Shown here piece by piece: positions 1 to 5,681 of a stretch of 7,415 bases of DNA. Positions within the stretch are counted from its first letter, which is position 1; the number at the start of each line of letters is the position of its first letter. A program made the translations under genes and the position numbers. The DNA comes from Bacteroidales bacterium (GTDB lineage: Bacteria > Bacteroidota > Bacteroidia > Bacteroidales > WCHB1-69), in NCBI GenBank assembly GCA_016285615.1, contig JAEERB010000117.1:1-7415 (forward strand), read 5' to 3'. The notes beneath the pieces were generated by a model. The model had not been told where the DNA came from. It worked only from the letters and a program-made list of their open reading frames with translations, and did no database searches.

Positions 1-30
1 ATATATTTTTTATTTATTTAATAATGCTAT

Positions 31-852
31 ATGTGCAAAAGCGAAATTGTTATGTACCAGCCAGATAGTACTATATCTTTGGAAGTACGGATGGAACATG
101 AGACGCTGTGGCTTACGCAGGCTCAAATCGCGGTGTTGTTTGGAACAAAACGTCCTGGTATTACCAAGCATCTGAATAATATCTATAAAAGTGGCGAATT
201 GGATAAAAATAGTACATGTTCCATTTTGGAACATATAGGTAAAGATGGAACAAGAGCATACTTCACCACTTATTACAACCTAGATGCCATTCTTTCGGTA
301 GGCTATCGTGTCAATAGTAAAAATGCTACTCTATTCCGCAAATGGGCAACAAAGACGTTGAAAGATTATTTGTTACGAGGTTATGTCATTCAGCATCGCA
401 TAGAAAAATTAGAAGAGAAGGTATCTGAACACGATAAGAAAATTGATTTTTTCGTTCGAAACGCCTTGCCTCCCCTCGAAGGTATTTTCTATGATGGACA
501 AATTTTTGACGCATACGTTTTTGTGTCAAATCTTATGCGCTCAGCTAAGAAAAGTATTATATTGATAGATAATTATATAGATGAATCTGTGTTGATGCTT
601 TTATCTAAGAGAGTTGATAATGTAATCGCCAAAATTATCACCCGACGTATTTCTCCAGAACTTCTTTCAGATTTGGAACGACATAATCTACAATATCCTT
701 CCATAGAAATAACTGAATCTCAGCGCTATCACGATCGTTTTCTTATTATCGATGACGTTGTTTACCATATTGGTGCTTCTTTGAAAGATTTGGGAAAGAA
801 ACTTTTCGCCTTCTCAAAGATGAAAGTTCCGTCAGACCAATTAATTGTTTAG
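31..852 (+). CDS. RhuM-type DNA-binding protein with C-terminal PLD-like domain
   Basis: Complete 273-residue protein. Residues 4-120 match the RhuM-type region (as I recall the family): an opening EIVMYQPD, then ETLWLTQAQIAVLFGTKRP with the look of a helix-turn-helix, then YYNLDAILSVGYRV and FRKWATKTLKDYLLRGY. Residues 121-140 are charged and probably a short coiled coil. Residues 155-273 resemble a phospholipase-D-like fold: H234, R236 and D241 form HxRx4D, followed six residues later by GASLKD (248-253). That is the HKD motif with Arg in place of Lys. A single HKD copy implies that an active site, if any, would form by dimerisation. The ATG at 31 is chosen over the one at 52 because it keeps the usual family N-terminus. 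No signal peptide or membrane segment is seen, so the protein is probably cytoplasmic. The gene is more AT-rich than its neighbours, suggesting acquired DNA. The name comes from a Salmonella pathogenicity-island protein; cellular function is unknown. Family assignment is firm, nuclease activity is inference. Confidence 0.85.
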   Translation: MCKSEIVMYQPDSTISLEVRMEHETLWLTQAQIAVLFGTKRPGITKHLNNIYKSGELDKNSTCSILEHIGKDGTRAYFTTYYNLDAILSVGYRVNSKNATLFRKWATKTLKDYLLRGYVIQHRIEKLEEKVSEHDKKIDFFVRNALPPLEGIFYDGQIFDAYVFVSNLMRSAKKSIILIDNYIDESVLMLLSKRVDNVIAKIITRRISPELLSDLERHNLQYPSIEITESQRYHDRFLIIDDVVYHIGASLKDLGKKLFAFSKMKVPSDQLIV

Positions 853-865
853 AGTGATTTCAAGG

Positions 866-885
866 GGAAATAAACACTATTTTCC
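866..885. terminator. weak hairpin between convergent genes
   Basis: GGAAATA (866-872) can pair with TATTTTCC (878-885) around a five-base loop with one bulged T. It lies in the 24-base gap between the convergent genes and reaches into the last codons of mnmE. It has no clear T-run on either side, so a terminator role is only a positional guess. Confidence 0.22.
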
Positions 886-2250
886 GATGCAGAACCTGCC
901 GAAGATATTGTTGAGCAGCTCGTCGGTGACAATGGTGCCGGTGACTTCGCCCAAGGCGTCCAGTGCTGCACGGACATCCACTGCAAGCAGGTCAGTGGAA
1001 AGGCCTGCGGCCATCCCCTGCTCTATGGCTTCAATCGAACGCTCAATCTGCAACATGGAATCGTAATGGCGGGCATTGGTCAGCAAGGTGTTGTCGCTGA
1101 TGTCGGCCACATGCACCGACTGCACCAGCCACTGCTTCAGCTCATTCAAGTGCTCTTGCTTCTTAGCAGAGATATACAACAAATCGTAATCGCCTACCCT
1201 TTGCACCCCTGAAGGCACCTCATCCGCCAACTTATCGCACTTGTTGGCCAACAGCAAAATATGTTTCTCCGACTTATCCACCTCTTGCAGGGCTGCTAAT
1301 GCTTGATTAGGCGTTTCTTTCTCTATATCAAAAACATAGAGAACAACTTCCGCTTTCTCCATGGCCTGGAACGACCGCTCAATGCCAAACTTCTCAATCT
1401 CATTGTCCGACTCGCGAATGCCAGCCGTGTCAATGAAGCGAAACGTGAGCCCCTCCAAATTGAAGGTCTCCTCTATCGTGTCGCGCGTGGTGCCGGGAAT
1501 GTCGGACACAATGGCGCGCTCCTCATCCACCAAGGCGTTCAGCAGCGTGGACTTGCCCACATTGGGACTGCCGACGATAGCTACGGGGATACCATTTTTC
1601 AAACTGTTTCCCAACTTGAACGAGCGTATCAGCGCCTGCACCTCGTCCTTCACAACAGCGAGCAGCTCTTTCAGTCGCTGGCGGTCGGCAAACTCCACGT
1701 CCTCCTCACTGAAATCCAACTCCAACTCCATCAGCGAAGCCAAATCCACCAGCTGATTGCGCAAGTCGGCCAGCTTGTGCGACACATTGCCTTTCAGTTG
1801 ATTGACAGCTAATTTGTGCGCCATCTCCGACTGCGACTCTATCAGGTCGGCCACTGCCTCGGCTTGCGGCAGGTCCATACGGCCGTTCAAGAAGGCACGC
1901 ATGGTAAACTCACCCGGCTGTGCGGAACGGCAACCCTTTTGCAACAGCAACGCCATGATTTTCTGACGGATATAAAACGAGCCGTGGCACGAAATCTCCA
2001 CCACATCTTCGCCTGTATAGGAATGTGGTGCCACGAACTTTGTAATCACCACTTGATCAATCAGTTGAGAACCATCGTAAATGCCCGCCAACATAGCCTG
2101 ATTGGCCTCTGCGGCACAAAACTTGTCGCCCGTTTTCATCAGCTTGGCCACGATGGGGAAAGCCTCGCTACCCGACACACGGATAACCGCGATGGCTCCC
2201 GCTCCCTGCGGCGTTGACAATGCACAAATGGTGGAATTTGAGGAAATCAT
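877..2250 (-). CDS. mnmE: tRNA uridine-5-carboxymethylaminomethyl(34) synthesis GTPase MnmE
   Basis: Full-length 457-residue MnmE (TrmE), the usual size for the family. With MnmG it installs the cmnm5 group on U34 of tRNAs reading split codon boxes, using a methylene-THF-derived carbon and GTP hydrolysis, in the cytoplasm. Residues 1-120 are the folate-binding N domain, starting ICALSTPQGAGAIAVIRVSG. Residues about 120-215 and 380-452 form the helical domain. The inserted G domain (about 216-378) shows the P-loop GSPNVGKS (227-234), G2 GTTRDT (253-258), G3 DTAG (274-277) and G4 NKCD (336-339). The C-terminus is the conserved FCIGK with C454. All key residues are present, so it should be active. 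The ATG at 2250 gives the standard N-terminus. The upstream spacer has no TAnnTTTG box, so it may be read from the esterase genes upstream, or from a promoter I cannot recognise in the AT-rich spacer. It converges on the RhuM-type gene. Confidence 0.98.
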   Translation of the reverse strand: MISSNSTICALSTPQGAGAIAVIRVSGSEAFPIVAKLMKTGDKFCAAEANQAMLAGIYDGSQLIDQVVITKFVAPHSYTGEDVVEISCHGSFYIRQKIMALLLQKGCRSAQPGEFTMRAFLNGRMDLPQAEAVADLIESQSEMAHKLAVNQLKGNVSHKLADLRNQLVDLASLMELELDFSEEDVEFADRQRLKELLAVVKDEVQALIRSFKLGNSLKNGIPVAIVGSPNVGKSTLLNALVDEERAIVSDIPGTTRDTIEETFNLEGLTFRFIDTAGIRESDNEIEKFGIERSFQAMEKAEVVLYVFDIEKETPNQALAALQEVDKSEKHILLLANKCDKLADEVPSGVQRVGDYDLLYISAKKQEHLNELKQWLVQSVHVADISDNTLLTNARHYDSMLQIERSIEAIEQGMAAGLSTDLLAVDVRAALDALGEVTGTIVTDELLNNIFGRFCIGK

Positions 2251-2322
2251 GATAATGTATAATTTATAATTTACAATTGATAATTATTAATTGTACATTG
2301 TAAATTGTTAATTGTAAATTAG
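2251..2322. repeat. AT-rich spacer with inverted and direct short repeats
   Basis: The 72-base gap between the first esterase gene and mnmE is almost all A and T, built from variants of AATTGTAAATT. AATTTACAATT at 2268-2278 is a perfect inverted copy of AATTGTAAATT at 2310-2320. TTAATTGTA occurs at 2287-2295 and 2308-2316. ATTGTAAATT occurs at 2297-2306 and 2311-2320. The RNA could fold into a long AU-rich hairpin. Similar short AT repeats are, from memory, common between Bacteroidales genes. It might act as a transcript-processing or attenuating element, or be a mobile mini-repeat; no role can be assigned. Confidence 0.6.
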
Positions 2323-3405
2323 TTATCTTATTCCGTACTTTTTCAAAATCTTGAGTAGCGGTTTGCGGATGGATTCGGCCCAGAGCGTATAGCCGTAATT
2401 GTCGGGATGCAGTCCGTCGACAGTGTTCTCGTGCGAACCGCCGGCCGCATCAGGGACAATGTAATAGACATGCGGGTATTTCTTCACCGCAATGGCCATC
2501 AGACTATCAGCCACATGCATACGGTACGACTCTGTTTGCCGCTTATCTTCGCAGAAATTCCAACTTTCGGGGCGGATGGTCCGTTGGAAGATGAGCGGAA
2601 TATTGGGATGTGCCGACTGCACTTTTTCGATGAAGGGAAACAAGCGTTCCTTAATCACATCGGCATCGGGATTGGAAAAAACATCCAGCAGAAAAGCATC
2701 CACCTCAGCGGCACATAGCACATCGGCGAAATAGGGCTGCATTTTGGCATTGCCGCTACAGCCCAGATTGAGCATCTGAAGGCCCGTCATTCGCGACAAC
2801 TGCGAAGGATAGCTCATACCCGCACGCGACGTGGACACGCCCTGAGTAAAGCTGGAACCATAAACGCCAATACGGTGACGGAAAGGCATGGGCAGCGGCT
2901 TCAACTGCGCACGCTCATCCACCCCAATACGGACGGACGTCAGCGGATTATAAATAGGCAAATAGAGCAGGCACTCCTTCTCACCCGCTGGCAAGTTTTC
3001 TATCAACTGCAACGTATCCAGCTTTGTCGATAAATCGGGCAAAGCCGACGCAGCATAGAGCCATTCCCCATCCTTCTTGATATACAAATCATAGCCGTTG
3101 TATGCGATGCCAGTAGCGTTAGCCGGTTCAACACGCACATATGGGTAATCCGTACAAACCACAATGAAAGAGCTGTTGGTTGAAAACGCCACCGCCAAGC
3201 CAGAAGAACAGCTCACCTGCATCTGCTCCTTGGGGGTAAAGCCCTTAAAACGCACGGTGTCCACCCGATTGTAAGGATTGGGCGTTGAAAACATTTTGCC
3301 CACCATCGTTAGCGAAGAGGCCTCCACAAACCGATAGGACTGGGCAGTTGCGCCCATGATCATCAGCGACAAACCTATTAAAAGATTGATTTTCAGAAAT
3401 TTCAT
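2323..3405 (-). CDS. exported SGNH/GDSL hydrolase, GxDLY type (copy 1)
   Basis: A 360-residue secreted esterase-like protein. Residues 1-22 are a signal peptide (Lys start, hydrophobic core, ATA-Q at the likely cleavage site), with no lipobox Cys, so it is probably periplasmic. Residues about 24-170 match the N-terminal domain named for GxDLY, seen as GYDLY at 104-108. Residues about 175-360 are the SGNH domain (Lipase_GDSL_3 type). Block I is GSSFTQG (183-189) with nucleophile S185. Block II is NLGCSG (213-218). Block III is DVFSN (D241, N245). Block V is DGLH with D330 and H333. The catalytic set is therefore complete. These enzymes remove acyl groups from carbohydrate or lipid substrates; the substrate here is unknown. 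It is a tandem paralogue of the next gene upstream, roughly 60% identical by eye and almost identical over the last 32 residues. It lies 115 bases downstream of that gene and 72 bases upstream of mnmE. No promoter is recognised directly upstream. Confidence 0.9.
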   Translation of the reverse strand: MKFLKINLLIGLSLMIMGATAQSYRFVEASSLTMVGKMFSTPNPYNRVDTVRFKGFTPKEQMQVSCSSGLAVAFSTNSSFIVVCTDYPYVRVEPANATGIAYNGYDLYIKKDGEWLYAASALPDLSTKLDTLQLIENLPAGEKECLLYLPIYNPLTSVRIGVDERAQLKPLPMPFRHRIGVYGSSFTQGVSTSRAGMSYPSQLSRMTGLQMLNLGCSGNAKMQPYFADVLCAAEVDAFLLDVFSNPDADVIKERLFPFIEKVQSAHPNIPLIFQRTIRPESWNFCEDKRQTESYRMHVADSLMAIAVKKYPHVYYIVPDAAGGSHENTVDGLHPDNYGYTLWAESIRKPLLKILKKYGIR

Positions 3406-3520
3406 ATTATAGATGGCAATAAATTGTATCGTTGGGAAATTTAAGTTAATGGTGAAGGAGTTAAGAGTTATAGAATTGTTGAGCTTTTGAATTTGTTCTT
3501 TGAATTCTGAATTCTGAACT
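3406..3520. repeat. spacer between esterase paralogues with TGAATTC tandem repeat
   Basis: The 115-base gap between the two esterase genes has no open frame of note and no TAnnTTTG box on the minus strand. Next to the stop codon of the upstream copy it holds a 7-base tandem repeat: TGAATTC at 3501-3507, again at 3508-3514, then a partial TGAAC at 3515-3519. The rest is AT-rich filler with TTAAGAGTTA-like words (around 3460-3470). No terminator-like hairpin with a T-run is evident, so readthrough to the second esterase gene is plausible. Confidence 0.5.
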
Positions 3521-4618
3521 TTATTGTATCCCGTACTTTTTCAGGATTTTCAGCAACGGTTTGCGGATGGACTCGGCCCAGAGCGTATAACCGTAATTGT
3601 CGGGATGTACGCCATCAACGGTGGTAGTATGTTCTTTATTCGTGGGGTTCGGGACGATAAAATAGACATTCTTGTACTTCTTAACGGCAATGGCCATCAG
3701 ACTGTCGGCCATCTGCATTTTAGCGGCCTCCTCTGCTTCCAGCATATTGTCAAAAGTACGACCTTCGCGATAGATGGTCTGTTGGAAGATAAGGGGAATG
3801 TCAGGGTGAGCGGCTTGAATTGTTTCGATGAACGGAAACAAGCGCTCTTTGATCTCTTGCGCACTGGGATTGGAAAAGACATCGAGCAACAGTGCATCCA
3901 TCTGGGCATCGGCAAGGGCTTGGGCAAAATAGGGCTGCAACTTGGCACGCCCGCTACAGCCGAGGTTCAACATATGCAAGCCCGTCATACGCTCCAACTG
4001 CGACGGGTAGGACATACCCGCACGGACGGTGGAGGCGCCGTGTGTATAACTCGAGCCATGCACACCGATTCTGTGGCGGAAAGGCTGCTCGAGCGGCTCG
4101 ATGACCGACGTAGCTTCCACACCTATTTGGACGGATTGGAGCTCACTATTCAGTGGCAGATAGAGCAGACACTCCATCTCCTGGCCCCCCGTGGCTTTCA
4201 GCAAGCGCATGGTATCTGTCAAATTCTTGGCATTTACCGCTTTGGCCGCCGCAAAACGCCATTTCCCGTTCTGCTTGATATACAAGTCATAACCCCGATA
4301 AGAGATAGGACCAGCATCAATCGGATCAATGCTGGCATCGATATAGTCGGTATAGATGTAAATGACGTTGGAATTGGTCTTAAAAGCCACTGCTAAGCCG
4401 GCGGGGAAGCTCAAGCGTCGCAGCTCCGCCGCAGTAAAGCCCTCATAGCGATCTTCCGTCAAGCGATGATAGGGATTGGCCGTAGGGAGCAGTTTGCCCA
4501 CCATGGTCAGCGAGGAGGCCTCCACATAACGACAATCCTTGGGAGCAGTTATCTGCGAAAGAGCTGTAAATGAAGATAATAGCAACAGCGCTATGATATA
4601 AAACCGTAATTTTTTCAT
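3521..4618 (-). CDS. exported SGNH/GDSL hydrolase, GxDLY type (copy 2)
   Basis: A 365-residue paralogue of the downstream gene with the same architecture. Residues 1-21 are a signal peptide ending FTALSQ. The N-terminal GxDLY domain spans about 28-178, with GYDLY at 109-113. The SGNH domain spans about 183-365. Block I is GSSYTHG (188-194) with nucleophile S190. Block II is NLGCSG (218-223). Block III is DVFSN (D246, N250). Block V is DGVH with D335 and H338. All catalytic positions are kept, so both copies are probably active. They differ most in the signal peptide, in parts of the N-terminal domain (about 50-165) and in a loop at about 283-300 before ADSLMAIAVKKY, where substrate choice could differ. 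This is the promoter-proximal gene of the leftward block: a TATCTTTG box lies about 30 bases upstream. The sequence AAGG lies immediately before the ATG, too close for a normal Shine-Dalgarno site. It is divergent from the GDPD-like gene. The substrate is unknown; an acylated glycan is a reasonable guess. Confidence 0.9.
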   Translation of the reverse strand: MKKLRFYIIALLLLSSFTALSQITAPKDCRYVEASSLTMVGKLLPTANPYHRLTEDRYEGFTAAELRRLSFPAGLAVAFKTNSNVIYIYTDYIDASIDPIDAGPISYRGYDLYIKQNGKWRFAAAKAVNAKNLTDTMRLLKATGGQEMECLLYLPLNSELQSVQIGVEATSVIEPLEQPFRHRIGVHGSSYTHGASTVRAGMSYPSQLERMTGLHMLNLGCSGRAKLQPYFAQALADAQMDALLLDVFSNPSAQEIKERLFPFIETIQAAHPDIPLIFQQTIYREGRTFDNMLEAEEAAKMQMADSLMAIAVKKYKNVYFIVPNPTNKEHTTTVDGVHPDNYGYTLWAESIRKPLLKILKKYGIQ

Positions 4619-4631
4619 CCTTATTCTTTAA

Positions 4632-4645
4632 CTTTATTAATAAAG
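4632..4645. promoter_or_regulatory. 14-base perfect palindrome at the start of the esterase transcript
   Basis: CTTTATTAATAAAG reads identically on both strands. It lies directly downstream of the minus-strand -7 box (4648-4655), around the expected transcription start of the copy 2 esterase and 13 bases before its start codon. Its position suits an operator for a dimeric repressor. An AT-rich palindrome of this length may also arise by chance, so the role is inference. Confidence 0.4.
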
Positions 4646-4647
4646 AA

Positions 4648-4655
4648 CAAAGATA
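4648..4655 (-). promoter_or_regulatory. Bacteroidetes-type -7 box for the SGNH esterase genes
   Basis: Read on the minus strand this is TATCTTTG, a full match to the Bacteroidetes -7 consensus TAnnTTTG. It would place transcription start near 4641 and give a leader of about 25 bases before the ATG at 4618. No TTTG/TTG -33 element is seen at the expected distance. An imperfect dyad (GATAA 4652-4656, TTATC 4660-4664) overlaps it. Confidence 0.6.
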
Positions 4656-4689
4656 AGCATTATCCTTTATCCATTTTCATAAAAAAAAC

Positions 4690-4698
4690 TATCTTTGC
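4690..4698 (+). promoter_or_regulatory. Bacteroidetes-type -7 box for the GDPD-like gene
   Basis: TATCTTTGC matches TAnnTTTGC exactly and lies 23 bases before the ATG at 4722, implying a short leader of about 15-20 bases. An eight-base A-run (4681-4688) precedes it. No clear -33 TTTG is visible. The core is identical to the opposing esterase promoter, so the two divergent genes may use the same housekeeping sigma factor. Confidence 0.65.
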
Positions 4699-4721
4699 AA
4701 AACAACCATTCTTGACTTCCC

Positions 4722-5624
4722 ATGCGAAAGATATTCTTTTTTATTCCCCTGTTACTCATAACCTTGTCATTGTCGGCGCAACAGCCGATGCCGTTCGTCA
4801 CGGCGCATGGCGGCTGCTGGACGAAGGAGATTCCCGCCAACAGTCCCGAAGCCATGGCGCTGGCTAAAAAGATGGGCTACCGGGCTGTTTCTATAGACAC
4901 CAAACAGGCAGCCGACGCCGACATCAAAAAGATGCTGAAAATCTGCAAGAAAAACAGCCTTATGCCCATGATTGAGAGTGACCGCACCGCTGTTTTCAAG
5001 CTGGCGCAAAAGACGATGGGCAACCGCTGGATTTGCCTCACTTCTACTGATTCGATTGCTAAAAAAGTACGATCCTTTTCCAAATGCGAAATTTTGGTCA
5101 ACATGGACAATGTTACGCCGCAAGACGCCATTAAAAGACTGAGTTCCATTGGTTTACCCTGCGGACTTTCCACCACCCGACCTGAAAGTTTGTCGAAAAG
5201 CCTCTGTCTGCAATTAAGAGCCAACGGATTTGCAACGCAGGCGGTACTATTCAAGCCCGCTTACGAAGTGCAAGCCACCCTCCAAGGCATCACACGCACG
5301 CTTTCCGACTACGCGTTCCCGTACACCACCAACATCAACCCCACCGACAACTGGGCAGTCACAGGGCAAGTGATGGAAGCCAAGGACGAACTTAACAAGC
5401 AGTGGGACAAGTACCAACATGGCGGTCTCGTGCTCCGTTTCTGGTTTCGTGGCGCCATCATGGTCATCATCAACGGTGAAAAGAAATACTCGCTGATATC
5501 CAACGGCGACAGCATGCAATACATCTCCACACGCTTTACCGATACGGCGCCATCCATCCGCATCATAGCCTCCACCGACACCCAACTGGCCGAAATGGAG
5601 GTTACGCTTTATGCTGTGGAATAG
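4722..5624 (+). CDS. exported GDPD-like TIM-barrel protein, probably catalytically degenerate
   Basis: A 300-residue protein with a signal peptide at 1-20 (MRK, hydrophobic core, LSLSAQ), so it is exported, probably to the periplasm. Residues 25-65 carry the outline of the glycerophosphodiester phosphodiesterase start: VTAHGG with H29 where the family has HRG/HRGG, PANS (38-41) where it has PENT, then A-KKMGYRAVSIDTK where it has the IExD metal motif. The catalytic Arg is Gly30, the first metal-binding Glu is Ser57, and only D59 of ExD remains. The next segment of the family, with the second catalytic His (HD), is not recognisable. SDYAFPYTTNIN (195-206) resembles the closing strand of the barrel. 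Residues about 210-300 form a beta-rich tail (GGLVLRFWFRGAIMVIING and following) that I cannot assign. It may be a pseudoenzyme, a ligand-binding protein or an enzyme with different chemistry. It has its own promoter, is divergent from the esterases and convergent with the GT51 gene. That the gene is real and exported is secure; the family link is moderate. Confidence 0.6.
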   Translation: MRKIFFFIPLLLITLSLSAQQPMPFVTAHGGCWTKEIPANSPEAMALAKKMGYRAVSIDTKQAADADIKKMLKICKKNSLMPMIESDRTAVFKLAQKTMGNRWICLTSTDSIAKKVRSFSKCEILVNMDNVTPQDAIKRLSSIGLPCGLSTTRPESLSKSLCLQLRANGFATQAVLFKPAYEVQATLQGITRTLSDYAFPYTTNINPTDNWAVTGQVMEAKDELNKQWDKYQHGGLVLRFWFRGAIMVIINGEKKYSLISNGDSMQYISTRFTDTAPSIRIIASTDTQLAEMEVTLYAVE

Positions 5625-5631
5625 ACACGCA

Positions 5632-5655
5632 AGAGACTGTGCACGCACCGTCTCT
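5632..5655. terminator. intergenic hairpin, possible bidirectional terminator or REP-like palindrome
   Basis: AGAGAC (5632-5637) pairs perfectly with GTCTCT (5650-5655). Inside, after one mismatch, GTGC (5639-5642) faces GCAC (5645-5648). It sits 7 bases after the stop of the GDPD-like gene in the 57-base gap between convergent stops, a fitting place for a shared terminator. It has no flanking T-run. The outer arms, with AC following (GTCTCTAC), recall dispersed palindromes I remember from Bacteroidetes genomes. Confidence 0.5.
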
Positions 5656-5681
5656 ACATAAATGAAAATCATTGTATTAGC

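Noticed and set aside
1..30. A promoter for the RhuM-type gene in the AT-rich left edge
   Set aside because: No TAnnTTTG box is visible in the 30 bases available. The promoter may lie outside the window.
10..234. A 74-codon minus-strand frame opposite the RhuM-type gene
   Set aside because: It overlaps the conserved N-terminal part of the RhuM-type protein and shows no features of its own.
1303..2217. Several plus-strand open frames of 130-170 codons opposite mnmE
   Set aside because: mnmE is unmistakable on the other strand. These frames have no recognisable motifs and are antisense shadows.
2251..2322. CRISPR-like array from the repeated AT-rich words
   Set aside because: The repeats are 9-11 bases, overlapping and unevenly spaced, with no unique spacers.
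3524..4396. A 290-codon open frame on the plus strand across the copy 2 esterase
   Set aside because: It lies wholly opposite a gene with a full set of SGNH motifs, its product matches nothing I know, and long antisense frames are expected in such GC-richer coding sequence.
4767..5672. Minus-strand frames opposite the GDPD-like gene
   Set aside because: The plus-strand frame has a signal peptide and a correctly placed -7 promoter box. The opposing frames have neither.
5661..5673. Small palindrome AATGA-AAA-TCATT after the intergenic hairpin
   Set aside because: A five-base AT-rich stem is too weak and too likely by chance to call as a separate element.
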